Assembly (NCBI RefSeq): GCF_000471905.2
Contig: NW_006498192.1
Location: forward strand, 2,199,069-2,263,068
Direction of reading: 5' to 3'
Origin: Amborella trichopoda
Taxonomy: Eukaryota; Streptophyta; Magnoliopsida; Amborellales; Amborellaceae
DNA: 64,000 nt
Shown here: piece after piece, positions 53,450 to 64,000 of the stretch
Layout of the letters: the number at the start of each line of letters is the position of its first letter
Position numbering within the stretch: the stretch's first letter is position 1
The notes under the pieces: model-generated
What the model was told of the DNA's origin: nothing
Database searches by the model: none
The model's input: only the letters and a program-made list of their open reading frames with translations
Translations under genes and position numbers: made by a program

Positions 53450-54503
53450 AACTTTTTATCCTAGTTGTATTTTAATAAATCTCAAAATACATTTTGATGT
53501 CTCAAATATTTAATTGAAATGCTCATTTGTCCTTCATCAATACCCCGCCTCCCTCTTGTTTGATCTTTGAATAAAAATAAAAATGCATGACTCGGTCCTC
53601 TGGAAATAGTAGTGTAGTTTCTATTGTCCTCATGGGTCAAACCTTTCAGTCAGTTATAAAGTACGCAGGCATTTTTATATAAAAGAGTGGCAACATTGCT
53701 TGCAAGAAACAAATTCTTGCTTTCAAAATTAAGATTGAAGTTCTAGAAAGAATGCTGCATGCTTCTTGAGATTCCAATAGATACTGAGAAAGAATACTTG
53801 GACCCAATATTGTGCTGGATACTTGTTCCCTTTTTTATTATCTTATGTATTCTAAACCTTTTATTCAACTTTTAAGTCTTTTTCTATTAACACAAATTAC
53901 TCTACATAATAGAGTAACCTATTGCGTACATAAGCAATGAGCTCACATTTATTTTTATTTTTTTTACCTTTTCAAAGTATGAACAGTGGGATGGAGCCTA
54001 GGACATTATGTTGGGGCACCTCGAGGATGATGTGTATAATGAACTAGTGTGATACAACTATACAAGGGGCGTTCCTAAAAAATGGAGCTTGAAATAAATA
54101 TCTATAAAGAAACATAAAATTTATCGTTAGATTTATCATCATCATAGCCTTTTCCCAATTTATTTGGGACCGTTAGATTTATAATCAATGAAAATTGTGC
54201 TCAAATAATCATCGGAGGGTAACTAAAATTACGGTGAGTTTGGCTTCCTAGGGCTTGCCTTAGATTCAAGACTTCAACATGTTTTCCAGTTGATGTGTTG
54301 TCTAATTTTGTATTGTTTTGTGTATTGGCCTGTTTCTAGTCTTTGTCATTTCTTTATATCATCACCTAAGAAGCTTGCACAATTTTAATACTCCCATTTC
54401 CAAATGTTCTCTTTCAAAGATATCCCAGCATGAGCATTTATTTTGCATAGGAATGGAGGATTAGGCCTGAGTGGTGCGCAGAATGTACTATTGCACTACC
54501 TAA
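53450..54503. other. Spacer, no gene seen
   Basis: AT-rich. Near 54,132-54,170 the phrase CATCATCATAGCCTTTTCCC followed by AATTTATTTGGG resembles a motif common in degenerate plant interspersed repeats, but the copy is too short to classify. Confidence 0.4.
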
Positions 54504-54612
54504 AAAACAAAAAGATGAAGTTTCATATCTTTAGAAACCATTAAGACACATACGTATGCACCCAAGAAACAAAAAAACAAAAGATCAAGTTTCATATCCT
54601 TAGAAACCATTA
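54504..54612. repeat. Direct repeat of about 40 bp, spaced 70 bp
   Basis: 54,504-54,543 and 54,574-54,612 share AAAACAAAA-GAT-AAGTTTC and ATATC-TTAGAAACCATTA with three to four changes. Non-coding. Confidence 0.85.
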
Positions 54613-56092
54613 CAAGACTGTTCCAAATATTCATGTTTAACAAAAAAAGAAAAAAGAATCATGTTTCACACTTAAGGATAATGTCTGAGCCACATGGAGA
54701 GGACGTCGTGTCATTTCCAACAACATGCCCCCATGGCATGTATTTGGTGGTGTTCTTGAAGGGAAGAGAACTCTTAGAATTATATGATTTAAAAATCCAA
54801 GTAATCAACTATTATTAACCCGAAATTTTTACGCGGTCAAAAGGGTACCAAATATCGGCATGCCATGCTCGTCCTATGAAGTCATTCACATCCAGTATGC
54901 ACGTTAATTGGAAAATAAAGTGATTTTCCTTGCCCATGGAAAAACATTTTCATCGAAAGAACTTTCCTATCATTGTGGGGAAGCACTTTCTTAAATGAAT
55001 AGGGGAACAACCAATTTCTCACAAAAATACATGAAGCGTTAGGAAAAGCCTGTGAGAACCCTTTCCCAGGTGCTACAAGAACTGCTGTTCTACCAAAAAA
55101 CAAACATGAGTATCAGAAAGTCCTTTCTTGCAAAATAAATGTGCCCGATGGGGTGTGTTGCTCCATTAAAAGGAACTAGGGCACCCCACCAAGCATTAAG
55201 TAGCTCTACTATCTTATTATGTGAAAGTATAGACATACATTGCATTGACATACAGTTTCCCAATTTCCTGTAGATTGCTCTTGGAAACCCAAACACCATG
55301 TGTTATCCCCCTCCATTCATGACTTACTACGTCATTTGAATCCAATATTGATGTCCTAATTTCATGAACTATGACAACCTCACCAAATATAACTAAACAA
55401 AGTATATGTTGCGACATTGATCATTATCATCATCATCCGAGTCTCATCCAACTTTTGAGGGTATATATGTGTGGCGACATATATACCCCATTTTCTCATG
55501 AGTTACTCCTAGAATCCCCCACACCCTATGCGATGCATAAATAACCATGAACCTCTTTGTTCAAAATTCATATCAAGAAGGGCAAGAAATGAAAATATGT
55601 TTTCAAGATTCAAATTCTGAAAAACCTACTTTCTATATTTAAGAAGTTGCAAATTGATATGGAATCTCTTATTCTAATGTAATGAAAAATTATGGAATGA
55701 GTTGGGACAGGGATTTGACTTGGCCAAAGCCTTTAAATGGCTAGACTGACTCTAGAGTATTTATTGATAAAATATTTAAATGGTGAGCGTATCTACGGGC
55801 TTGTTTAGATAGACCATCTTTGACAAAGAATTCCTTCACACCCCTGCCCATTTAGTGTTAGAATTGGCAAGAATTTGGTTTGCACCACTAATTAAGGATA
55901 TGGGCTTTTTCTATTCCCTACTTATTAAGTAAATTATGAAAAATTTCCCCCGTTCCCTTAAAAGAACAAAAAAAAACAAAAAAAAAAGAATAAAAGAGGT
56001 TTTTTCTTATTTCTAAATAGAATTGTTGGGTTGTCGAAATGGGTCCTTAATTGGTGCAATAGTGATAAAAATCTATTTTCACACTAAATTAA
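54613..56092. other. Spacer, no gene supported
   Basis: Short - strand frames at 54,882-55,417 (for example MFFGRTAVLVAPGKGF) show no family resemblance and overlap each other in different frames. An A run is at 55,965-55,990. Nothing else defined. Confidence 0.4.
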
Positions 56093-56325
56093 GGGATTGT
56101 CTATAAAAAAAACTATTTATCCTTTGTACATGGAAGTCACAATCATTCTTGCCCCTTAAATTTCAAAATGGGTAGTTGTAAGAATGTCATTGAATAGACA
56201 CAAAGTTTCAAAATAATTCTCGGACTTCGTGACACACCTCAAGATATTCAATTTGACATCTAATGAGTAGGAGTGATTATGAACTTCGTATACAAAAAAT
56301 AAATAGTTTCTTTGTAGACAATCCC
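56093..56325. mobile_element. Small inverted-repeat element (MITE), 233 bp
   Basis: The left end GGGATTGTCTATAAAAA, then AACTATTTATCCTTTGTAC, pairs with the reverse complement of the right end (GGGATTGTCTACAAAGAAAC, then TATTTATTTTTTGTATAC). The inverted arms are about 60 bp with scattered mismatches, continuing through GTCACAATCATTC against GTTCATAATCACTCC. No coding capacity. The target-site duplication is unclear. A related single arm occurs at about 57,996-58,045 (GACTATTTACTTTTAGTAC, then GTCACAATCATTT). Confidence 0.75.
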
Positions 56326-56382
56326 CAACATTAACTCAACTTGGCAATTGAGTTAGCTGGCCTTACTCTTCGATTGTTTCCC

Positions 56383-56456
56383 TTCTATGAAATTTTGGAT
56401 AGGAGAGGAAATTTTTCCCTTCTATGAAATTTTGGATAGGAGAGGAAATTTTTCCA
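56383..56456. repeat. 37-bp tandem duplication
   Basis: Two identical 37-bp units beginning TTCTATGAAATTTTGGATAG and ending GGAAATTTTTCCC. The perfect identity indicates a recent event. Confidence 0.95.
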
Positions 56457-58187
56457 TACCCAAAAACAAGAAAGTCGAGTCCTTAGGTAACATGCTATAG
56501 AGGGGAGAGATAGCACACCTATTCTGGCAATTAGTGAGGAACGGTTGATGCAGTGCCAACAGACTCTTTCAAACACTATCCTAAAGATTTTTTTTTTTTT
56601 TCTGAAAAAACTTGTAGCATTTTGCCTACCGCATCTTGTTGTCGGCTGTTACAGACTCCATGTAAGCCACTAGGTATCCATGTAGGTTCAAGATCACATA
56701 GACTCAGATTGTCCGAGTTTGGCAAATTTTTACAGTCTTGACTTGATCCTATGAGGTCTTTAGAAATATTACTTATAAATTTCGAAGTCCTGACTGGTGA
56801 GCAACCTAATTTTAACCAGCCCGCTAGGCAACCATGGGCGGTTTCAGTGTTTTTAACCACTGTGAGATAGCATACTAGCGAGCAGCAGAAAAACACAACT
56901 CAACCGCCCATTCTTGATATCGGATAGTCGACAAGTTTGGTAGCATATTGTTTTCAACCTAAATTGCAATCCTCGTAAACAAATGCACTTTTAAAAATAA
57001 GCTATTATTTAATTTCCATTGACTAAATCTATTGCACGCAAGAGAATAGATCGAGGCAAGCGTTTAATAAAGCGGAATGGAGAACTAGGATTCACGTAAC
57101 CAACCCCAATTAATTGAAAAAAGGCTAAAAAAAAACGATGATGAGAATAGGTCAAGGCATAAGTGGTTAAGAGGCCGATACCCCGATATAACTTCTCACC
57201 CTTCATCCCCACAATCAATACAAAAACAAAGAAAAGGAAAAAATATATATATATTGCACTCAAAGGATAAGTACCTAACCATTAATATTAGATGGATCTC
57301 TCTATCTTTGATTCGGATAGGATTAGGCTGCAAGGGAAGGTATTTTGGGATTGAAAGAACTTGCATGGCAAGTCACCTGGCATGTAACTGTCATTAACTA
57401 ATATGTCAATCCTCAAATAAAGAACAAGAGAAACAGTAATTAATTATGGCATCCTCATATGACTGTCAAACATTGAAATTTTTAGATACAACTTGCTGCA
57501 CTATTATTCTATTGAAGTTTCAGGGTCAAAGATACCACATATCATGCTTATAGCTGGCCAATTGCATCTAGTTTGCTCCAATAAAATTCTTGAGGATCCT
57601 AAACCTATTCTGTGTGGAATTGATTTGGTACAAGAAACGAGATATGGAAATATTTAAGTGATTTCGAAGCTCTTATTACTTTCATTCATTGACTAGTTTT
57701 TTCTCCTTGAACATCAATTTTATCTTGATAAGCTCAAATAAAATGGGGATTGATTAGGCACATCCTCCAGGGAATTGACGTGGAAGTATTGATAAGACAT
57801 AACTTTAATGCTCTTCTAGATTTTATGGATCAATTTTTTCAAACTTTTACAAGTACATGAGGTTAGAAATAATATTTTAAATGCCACATGGAAGAACCCA
57901 GTTCACCATAAGCATTTAGGCTCTTTCAGTTGACTTACTAAAAATAGGTTTCTCACTATCAATAGAAAATAAATATAAGATCTCCAATTGAAAAAAAAAA
58001 TGTATATAAAGAGACTATTTACTTTTAGTACAAAGAGGTCACAATCATTTGCACTACTATTCACACTTTGGTCTAGTCTTTGTACTGCATTGTATAACTA
58101 AATGACACGGTTTCCATGAATCCATGTGGAAATGAGTCCCCTCATACAAATATAACTTCACGATGGATTTTTGGACCCAATTTTTTA
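56457..58187. other. Spacer, no gene seen
   Basis: AT-rich, with T and A homopolymers (56,589-56,601; 57,990) and a TA run at 57,246. The 57,996-58,045 segment is related to one arm of the element at 56,093. No coding motif found. Confidence 0.4.
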
Positions 58188-58361
58188 GGATATATAATCT
58201 CTAACATGGAGATCATGAATATAAAAAAATAAATTAATTTTAAAATTTTAAAATAATGATTTTATGAAGAAAATATTTGGACCATTAGGTTCAATTGTGT
58301 TTAGATAGACCACCATTTGCATCCATCCTTAAGATGGATGCTTTACACCTTGAGGGTCATA
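58188..58361 (+). repeat. Dispersed repeat, paired with 5,990-6,152
   Basis: Second copy, in opposite orientation to the one at 5,990. It includes TAATCTCTAACATGG, AAGAAAATATTTGGACC and TCCTTAAGATGGATGCTTTA. Confidence 0.7.
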
Positions 58362-58374
58362 AATGTAGAAATGT

Positions 58375-58635
58375 AAAAAAGGTTTCTCAGAAATAGTGCA
58401 TCTTGCAACATATTATCTAGACTCTAAATTTTCAAGATTTTTATATTTTTATAGATATACTTGATTTTAACCATTTCTTGAGTTTAAATTTTTATAATTA
58501 GATATAAAAATAAATTTTTAGATAATCCTAAGAATATTTTATATATTTTACATCAAAATTACGTGTTATGATAAATTTTGGAGGTGCACCTTAATTGGAT
58601 TGTTTAAGGTTGTAACCTTAGAGAAACCACATCTT
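58375..58635 (+). repeat. Single arm of the long-inverted-repeat family
   Basis: Matches the right arms at 2,584-2,816 and 4,880-5,120: GTGCATCTTGCAACATATTA, TCTAGAC, TTTTCAAGATTTTTA, then GGAGGTGCACCTTAATTGG and ATTGTTTAAGGTTG. I could not find a partner arm to its left, so it may be a solo arm or a truncated copy. Confidence 0.6.
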
Positions 58636-59222
58636 TTTTGTATATCATACAGGCTGTATAATTTTCTTTCTTTGCTTTTTGTATAACACCTCTGTATACA
58701 TATATGGGATTTTCTCCCATAAATTTAATACAGAAAATGCAGAAATATAAAGATTTCTCTCAGGAAAAAGTAGGCTCTTAGTTTAGAACGTTAATAGATT
58801 TGTATATAGAGGATACTTGAGAACTTATCTTATAGTGAAAAGCTCCATATGAACTAGTAATCACCTCTTATTGGTATAACTTTGTTGATTTGGAGCTGTA
58901 GTAGGAATGTCAACAATTGTGTGCCTGGGTCTCGAAGGTTCTTCTTGAGCACAGGTGACAACATTGGATTAACAACTAGGTACTTAAGAGACTATAAAAT
59001 CAGAACATTTGGGTTTTTTGCTATGGTTTAAAGGGAAGGGAATTGGATTTCCAAGGTGGAATCCCCAATTCCTAGATCATTCGGATGAACCTAGTTCTTG
59101 TCAAGAAAACCTGATTGATCAAGGACATGTTTTCTCAGATCACATCCTGCCATAGGCGACCATTTTCAATGTCATTTTGGGCCATTATTTAATCCTTGGT
59201 GCTATGATTACCAAGGCCACCC
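58636..59222. other. Spacer up to the Copia-2 fragment
   Basis: No gene seen. Copia-2 homology begins abruptly near 59,223 (TTTTTCTTCTCTTTTGAG). Confidence 0.5.
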
Positions 59223-59540
59223 TATTTTTCTTCTCTTTTGAGAACATTTTGTAAAATCTCCCATATTTGTTTTGCAGAAGTGGCAGAAGCAATCTTTTCA
59301 AAGTTGCTTTCGTCAATGTTCTGATAGATTAAGAAAATGGCTCTCTTGTCCAGTCTCCTTGGTTCTTTTAGAGCAACCTTCTGATTGTTTGTCATTTCAG
59401 CTTCGGCTTCTGGGGGTTTATTTTACCCTTTTTCAATAACCTCCCACTCATCAAGTGATTCGAGTAGTTCTTTTATCTGCATGTTGGAACATCATACCTG
59501 AGGACGTCATGCTTTATGCTCCTTGGCTCTGATACCAATT
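59223..59540 (-). pseudogene. Truncated second copy of Copia-2 gag with PBS
   Basis: Nearly identical to 63,590-63,907. It contains a PBS (sense TGGTATCAGAGCCA, 59,524-59,537) directly inside the LTR at 59,541, then the start of gag (DUF4219/UBN2-like) going left. It is cut at about 59,223 after roughly 300 bp. So the 59,541-60,072 LTR acts as 3' LTR for the element on its right and 5' LTR for this fragment. Confidence 0.85.
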
Positions 59541-60072
59541 TGATAGAAACTTATTGCAACAAAAATTCAAAATATAGAATAAATATGCTTCAGCACAAAA
59601 TAACAGATAGGAAGCTTTCACTGAATAAACCAAACTTTCACTATTGCTTTAGATTATTAAATAAGACTATGGTACAATAGAACAATTTGATATGCATGAT
59701 TATACTCACTCTTTTGAGGTTTCCTAACCTCATTTACAAGTATCACTTTGTGATCAATTTGATTCAAGAAATGGATGATTGATACATGATGCTTCCTTTT
59801 ATAGGACTTTTAACCACCTATGATAACCGCTTGTCACCGCCATGGTATGCTATAATACGTTCCACCGCCTCTTAACTCCTTTGCACCTTCTACACATTTG
59901 CTTCAGCCATCACTTTTTACTTTTCTCACATCCTCATTCGTCTTTAGTTGTAGTTCTAGAAGAGAGAGAGAGAGAGAGATTGGTTGAACTATGTAGAAGA
60001 GGGAAAGCCGGTGAGAGTTTTCTAGAGAGAGAGAATGACGTGCAAGAGGACAAATTAATTAATATTTTAACA
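59541..60072 (-). repeat. Copia-2 LTR, 532 bp, shared by two copies
   Basis: Read in the sense strand it starts TGTTAAAATATTAATT and ends CTATCA (TG...CA). It is bordered by a polypurine tract on its upstream side (60,073-60,083) and by a PBS on its downstream side (59,537). It contains a (GA)n run at 59,963-59,979 and a TATA box at 59,795. The first 93 bp from its + strand left end match 63,908-64,000. Confidence 0.9.
59795..59805 (-). promoter_or_regulatory. TATA box of Copia-2 LTR
   Basis: Sense CCTATAAAAGG, about 268 bp after the LTR start, followed by AAGCATCATG. Good match to a plant TATA box. Confidence 0.65.
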
Positions 60073-60083
60073 TCCCCCTTAAT
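60073..60083 (-). other. Copia-2 polypurine tract
   Basis: Sense AATTAAGGGGGA directly before TGTTAAAATA of the 3' LTR, the expected second-strand primer site. Confidence 0.8.
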
Positions 60084-60109
60084 TTGTCACTCTCATTCCA
60101 AGTAGCATT

Positions 60110-60454
60110 CTTAAGTGACAAACAATGTTTCAATCTTTAGTGGCTTTGGAATGAAATATTATATCTATGTGCTTGCTCCTTCCATAAAATATTGGATTCC
60201 TGGCTAATGCTATTGTTGATTTGTCAACCTTGATCATTGTAGGGCCTTCTTGTGGTACCTGCAGATTCTTTAGCACATTTCGTAGCCAAATAGCATGACA
60301 GAAACATGATGATGCTGCTACATATTCGGCTTCACATATGGATAATGTAACAATTGGTTGCTTCTTTGAACATCAAGTAAATGTTTTAGAGCCAATACGA
60401 AATACATAACCTGTAGTACTTCTTCTATCATACAGGTTACCTCCCCAGTCAATA
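60110..60454 (-). pseudogene. Copia-2 RNase H
   Basis: Follows RT in the sense strand. Order: GYCDIDWGGNLYDRRSTTGY with the first acidic position (DIDWGG), VFRIGSKTFT, a TGA stop in place of the usual Trp, CSKKQPIVTLS, EAEYVAASS, HAIWLRNVL and GRSKHIDIIFHSKA. The usual C-terminal part after SKHI is short and stopped. The Asp of DIDW and Glu of EAEYVA are kept, but the stop before CSKKQ makes it non-functional. It would digest the RNA of the RNA-DNA hybrid. Confidence 0.85.
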
Positions 60455-61475
60455 TCACAATAACCAATAATCCAATGTACCTTTTAGATAGCGGAGAATT
60501 CTTTTGGCTGCCTTTAAGTGAGTTTTATTAGGGGCTTTCATAAACCAACTTTTTAAGCCCACTCCATACAAAATATCTGGTCGAGTACATGTCAAATAAC
60601 ACAAACTTCGAACCAAGTTTTTAAAATAAGTGGCATCTACTCTAGAATCATCATATCTTCCATTCAACTTGCATTCTGCTGGACTAGTTACAAAATTGCA
60701 ATTTTTCATTTTAAATTTTTTGAGAATTTCCTTTGCATATCTATTTTGACAAATAAAAATCCCTTTGTCACATTGTTTAACTCGAATTCCAAGAAAGTAA
60801 TTCTTAAACTCAATATCAGTCATCTCAAATTTAGTAATCATTGATTGCTTAAATTCATCTATCATGCTAAAGCTGTTTCTAGTGAAAATAATCAAAGGGA
60901 CACTTATAAAAATCATTGTCTAAAAACTATTTGTCGATTCTTGAATTGCAGGATCTAGGAGCTTGTTTCAAGTCATAAAGGGCCTTTTTCAATTAATAAA
61001 TTTTATTTTCGTGCCCCATTATAATGTAACCTGGTGGTTGTTTAATATAAAAATTTTCTTCAAGATGACCATTCAAAAATACAGATTTGACATCCATTTG
61101 AAAGATTTTCCATTTTCTTTGGGCAACCAGAGCAATAATTAATCTAATAGTATCTAATCTAGTAACAGGAACAAATACCTCTTTGTAGTCAATCCTGGCT
61201 CTTTGCTTGTATCCTTTGGCAACCAGTCTTGCTTTGTATCTTTCTACTGCACCTTTCTCATTCTTCTTTGCTTTACAAACTCATTTCATGCCAATTGCTT
61301 TATGCTGATTCGGAAGTGCTATAAGCTCCCATGTGTCATTCTTCTCAATAGCTTGAATATCCTCATCAATTACTTTTCTCCACCTTTTGTCACAAACTAC
61401 ATTGTCGAAACCTACAGGTTCACATACAACAAAGAACCAATATAAATTGTGCTCATTGTTAGTATTTTATGTTCA
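60455..61475 (-). pseudogene. Copia-2 reverse transcriptase
   Basis: RVT_2-type RT. The 5' half (about 61,440-60,960) is readable only with frame changes: GSL and MKW-like start, YKARLVAKGYKQ counterpart, MDVKSVFLNGHLEENFY (61,095-61,050) and LKKALYDLKQAPRS counterpart near 60,980. The 3' part is a 153-codon frame: SMIDEFKQSMITKFEMTD, FLGIRVKQCDKGIFICQNRY, ILKKFKMKNCN and LCYLTCTRPDILYGVGL with LKAAKRILRYLKGTLDYWLL split before RNase H. The catalytic YVDD box reads SVPL, so both Asp are gone. Copia RT copies RNA into DNA, and this one cannot. Confidence 0.85.
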
Positions 61476-61479
61476 AACT

Positions 61480-62388
61480 TCATGTCCTTGGCGGCCTTTC
61501 ATGTGAACTTTCATCTATGGAAGGAATAGATGAACTTGACTCTTGTTGAGGAGATGAGGGTGGAGTATGTTGTTCTTGTGATCTCTCTTGAACATTTTCA
61601 TTTCCATTCAATTCAATTCTTACTTGACTTTTCTCTTCTTTTTTGTTCCATTCCCATGAGGCTTCTTCATTAAATTCCACATTTCTGTTAATCATCAATT
61701 TCTTATTTTCAGGATCATAAACCTTGTAAGCTTTTGATTTTTCATCACAGCCAATAAAAATACATTTTTGACTTTTGTCCTCTAATTTGGTTCTCATTTG
61801 ATTTGGGATATGTGAGTATGGAATGCACCCAAATACCCTTAAATGTGACACATTAGGCTTATGTCCACTCCAAGCCTCTTGGGGTGTCCTAAATCACACA
61901 CTTTTGGTGGGACACCTATTCAAAATATAGACAGCACAAGCAACCACCTCAGCGCAACATATTTTTTGCATTTCAACATGTTTCATGCCATATCCAAAAT
62001 TGTCCGGTTTTTTTTTTTCAACCACTCCATTTTGTTGGGGTGAATATAGTGCAGTAAATTGATGAAGAATACCATGATACTTGCAAAACTCATCAAATTC
62101 CTTTGAGAAAAACTCACTACCCCTATCTGATCTCAAAACTTTAATAAAATAACTACTTTGTTTTTCAACCAATGTGTTGAAGTTTTAATTTTTCTTTCAA
62201 GAAATAAACCTAGGTCTTCCGACTGAAATCGTCAATAAAGGTAAGGAAATACTTAAGTTGCCTTTAAGAAATTGGGCTAAGTGGCCCACATACTTCTGTA
62301 TGGATGAGTTCAAGGGGTTTTGATGCTCTATGTGAAACACCACTTGGGAAGCTTTCACGGTGATGCTTCCTGAGCATACATCCTTCAC
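61480..62388 (-). pseudogene. Copia-2 integrase core and C-terminal region
   Basis: Sense order: end of the finger and LELIHTEVCGPLSP (first catalytic position Glu instead of Asp), a frame change near 62,175-62,260, VLRSDRGSEFFSKEFDEFC (second Asp kept), YSPQQNGVVEKK (Glu kept), a further frame change near 61,890, then SHLRVFGCIPYSHIPNQMRTKL, KCIFIGCDEKSKAYKVYDP and NRNVEFNEEASWEW (copia-type C-terminal domain), and a Ser/Pro/Gln-rich linker to RT (HTPPSSPQQESSSS). With the D-to-E change and frameshifts it is inactive. Confidence 0.9.
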
Positions 62389-63136
62389 AAAGGTGTTTCG
62401 GATGATCTATTGGTGGCAGCCCTTTTACCATGATTTGGCTATGCAATAATTTCAATCCATTAAAATTGAGGTGTCCAAACTTCAAGTGACATAACCATGG
62501 CTTTTCCTTTAAAGATATATTTAGACGATGCAAAAGATCAGTTTTGATATCTAAAGAAAATGTCCTGTTTTTTGACATGACAACTCTAGCAAACAAGTTT
62601 TCCTTTCTATCTTTTATGGTGAGGGATAAATCCTTTAGATGAATATCATAACCTTTTTCCAAAAGCTTCCCCAAACTAAGAATATTATTTTTCATGCTTG
62701 GCCCATAATAGACATTGGAAATAAATTCATGTTTTCCATTTTTGAGTCGAATTAAAATTTTACCTTTCCCATTAACGGTAACTTTTGAGAAATCACAAAA
62801 TATTATGTTACCATTAACTGATTCATCTAACTCCTTGAACATTTCTTTTCTTCCGCATATGTGGTTACTTGCCCCACTGTCAAGAAACCATGAATACTTG
62901 TTTTCACTTTCTTCTTCTTTACATGCTAACAGGAGGTCTGTTTCTTGATCTACTTTGGATTTTTCTACAAAATTCACTTGTTCTTCATTTTCTTGGGAGT
63001 TCTTAAATTTGCATTCAGAACTATAATGGCCTAATTTTTTGCAATTAAAGCATTGAATCGAAGATCTATTATACCTTTGACGATTTAATGGTCTAATAAA
63101 GTTTCTACCACCTCGACCTCCTGAGGATGGCAACAT
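62264..63136 (-). pseudogene. Copia-2 gag C-terminus, protease and integrase finger
   Basis: An unbroken 290-codon frame, the best copia coding block here. Order by residue: RG-rich start (RGGRN, 8-12), zinc knuckle CFNCKKLGHYSSEC (about 29-42, C-x2-C-x4-H-x4-C), acidic linker, protease box WFLDSGASNHICG (about 82-94, D-S-G-A), GKILIRLKNGKHEFISNVYY and NILSLGKLLEKGYDI (protease fold), then HLKFGHLNFNGLKLL with LCEGCMLRKHH (integrase HHCC finger), and the start of the core. Frame start is arbitrary because gag upstream is broken. Protease would cut the polyprotein. Confidence 0.9.
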
Positions 63137-63880
63137 CTGGTTGTTTCTTCTGTCAGCACTGAAATTGGAATTGTCATAGCCTCGTCCGCCTCTATTGAAT
63201 GTCCCGCATCCTCTTTTACCTCTGCCTCTAAATCCTCATCTTTCATCTTTTAGGGAGAGATTGGTTTGGAGCACTTACTCCGAAGGAGTATTGGTTTCTT
63301 CATCATTCTTTGTTCATAGGCTTGCAAGGAGCCCACGAGTTGACTGATAGTCATAGTTGAAAAATCTTTACTTTCTTCTATTGCTACAACTATGCGCTCA
63401 AATTAATAGGTAGGAGATCTTAACATTTTCTCCATGATACGCACCTAGTCTATCACCTCACCATTTCTCTTGAGTTGGTTTGCTACAGCCAATACTCTTG
63501 AGAAGTAATCAGAAATTAATTATGTCTCTTTCATGTGTAGCATCTCGAACTTGGCTCTCAATATCTGCAGAAGGAGTTTCTTCACTTTTTCTTCTCCTTT
63601 GAAAACATTTTGTAAGATCTCCCATATTTGTTTTGCGGAAGTGGCAGAAGCAATCTCTTCAAAGTTGCTTTCATCAATGCCCTAATAGATTAAGAAAAGG
63701 GCTCTCTTGTCCAGTCTCCTTGATTCTTTTAGAGCAGCCTTCTGATTGTTTGTCATTTCAGCTTCGGCTTCTGGGGTTCGGGGTTCATTTTACCCTTTTT
63801 CAACAACCTCCCACTCATCAAGTGATCTGAGTAGTGCTTTCATCTGAATGTTGGAACATCATACCTGAGGACGTCATGCT
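63137..63880 (-). pseudogene. Copia-2 gag (UBN2-type), broken
   Basis: From the PBS inward: LLRSLDEWEVVEKG (DUF4219-like), AEMTNNQKAALKESRRLDKR, [50 protein letters not shown], ISDYFSRVLAVANQLKRNG, VRIMEKMLRSPTY-stop and [11 protein letters not shown], then [20 protein letters not shown]. The order matches the UBN2 gag of plant copia elements. At least four in-frame stops are present. Gag would form the particle shell. Confidence 0.85.
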
Positions 63881-63890
63881 TTACGCTCCT

Positions 63891-64000
63891 TGGCTCTGAT
63901 ACCAATATGATAGAAATTTGTTGCTACAAAAATTCAAAATATAGAATAAAAATGCTTTGGCACAAAAGAACAGATAGGAAGCTTTGACTGAATCACCCAA
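63891..64000 (-). repeat. Copia-2 PBS and start of its 5' LTR
   Basis: PBS (sense TGGTATCAGAGCCA, exact initiator tRNA-Met type) at 63,891-63,904, a 3-base spacer, then the LTR from 63,908 (TGATAGAAATTTGTTGC), which runs off the window. The first 93 bp match the 3' LTR at 59,541 with about ten changes. Confidence 0.9.

Larger units (their letters stand above)
59541..64000 (-). mobile_element. Copia-2: Ty1/copia retrotransposon, decayed
   Basis: - strand order from the right: 5' LTR (63,908 to beyond the window), PBS, gag, knuckle, protease, integrase, RT, RNase H, polypurine tract, 3' LTR (60,072-59,541). Integrase before RT defines Ty1/copia. It is full-length in layout, but every domain has stops, frame changes or lost catalytic residues. 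Confidence 0.9.

Noticed and set aside
54882..55417. Overlapping short - strand frames as a gene
   Set aside because: Frames overlap in different phases, have no motif, and the sequence is repeat-like.

Overview
This window is plant nuclear DNA dominated by old, broken transposable elements. The evidence is Ty1/copia and Ty3/gypsy coding remnants with plant-type primer-binding sites, a plant LINE remnant, AT-rich spacer with small inverted-repeat elements, and almost no single-copy coding sequence. I cannot name the species. I see no bacterial, organellar or CRISPR features.

Layout. 1-6,954: AT-rich spacer with two copies of a long-inverted-repeat element, a LINE 3' remnant (- strand) and a dispersed repeat that recurs near 58.2 kb. 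6,955-14,125: a + strand copia element ('Copia-1') with about 2-kb LTRs and almost no coding sequence left. Its 3' LTR is interrupted at 14,125 by the first of three members of one large Ty3/gypsy family. I place that family in the Tat/Ogre group because it has very long LTRs, a PBS reading TGGCGACTCCACT, an extra reading frame before gag, CHHC knuckles, a second RNase H after the RT-linked one, and a long repetitive 3' region. Tat-A (- strand, 14,126-32,731) is the fullest copy: 3' LTR, 4.4-kb repetitive 3' region, integrase, two RNases H, RT, gag, leader frame, PBS and a truncated 5' LTR. Tat-B (+ strand, 32,732-42,855) begins inside the truncated Tat-A 5' LTR and stops in its RNase H. Tat-C (- strand, 42,856 to about 49,800) keeps only the pre-RT part, gag, leader, PBS and 5' LTR. 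Tat-B and Tat-C therefore form a large inverted arrangement joined tail to tail. 49,801-59,222: spacer with one intact gene, a four-TM membrane protein on the - strand (51,892-52,596), and small repeats. 59,223-64,000: a decayed - strand copia element ('Copia-2') with a tandem, truncated second copy sharing its 532-bp LTR.

All retroelement genes carry stops, frameshifts or lost catalytic residues, so none looks autonomous. The most unusual signal is a set of short stem-loop units (for example CATGCACGG, loop, CCGTGCATG) spaced by purine or pyrimidine tracts. They recur in the predicted transcribed leader of the Tat LTRs and in the Tat-A 3' region. Several copies show paired changes in both arms, which suggests the structure rather than the sequence was kept. 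Tat-B carries a different hairpin array at the matching LTR position.

Limits. I aligned LTRs and repeats by eye. LTR ends in the Tat family are uncertain by up to about 100 bp, and family assignments rest on motifs rather than database searches.
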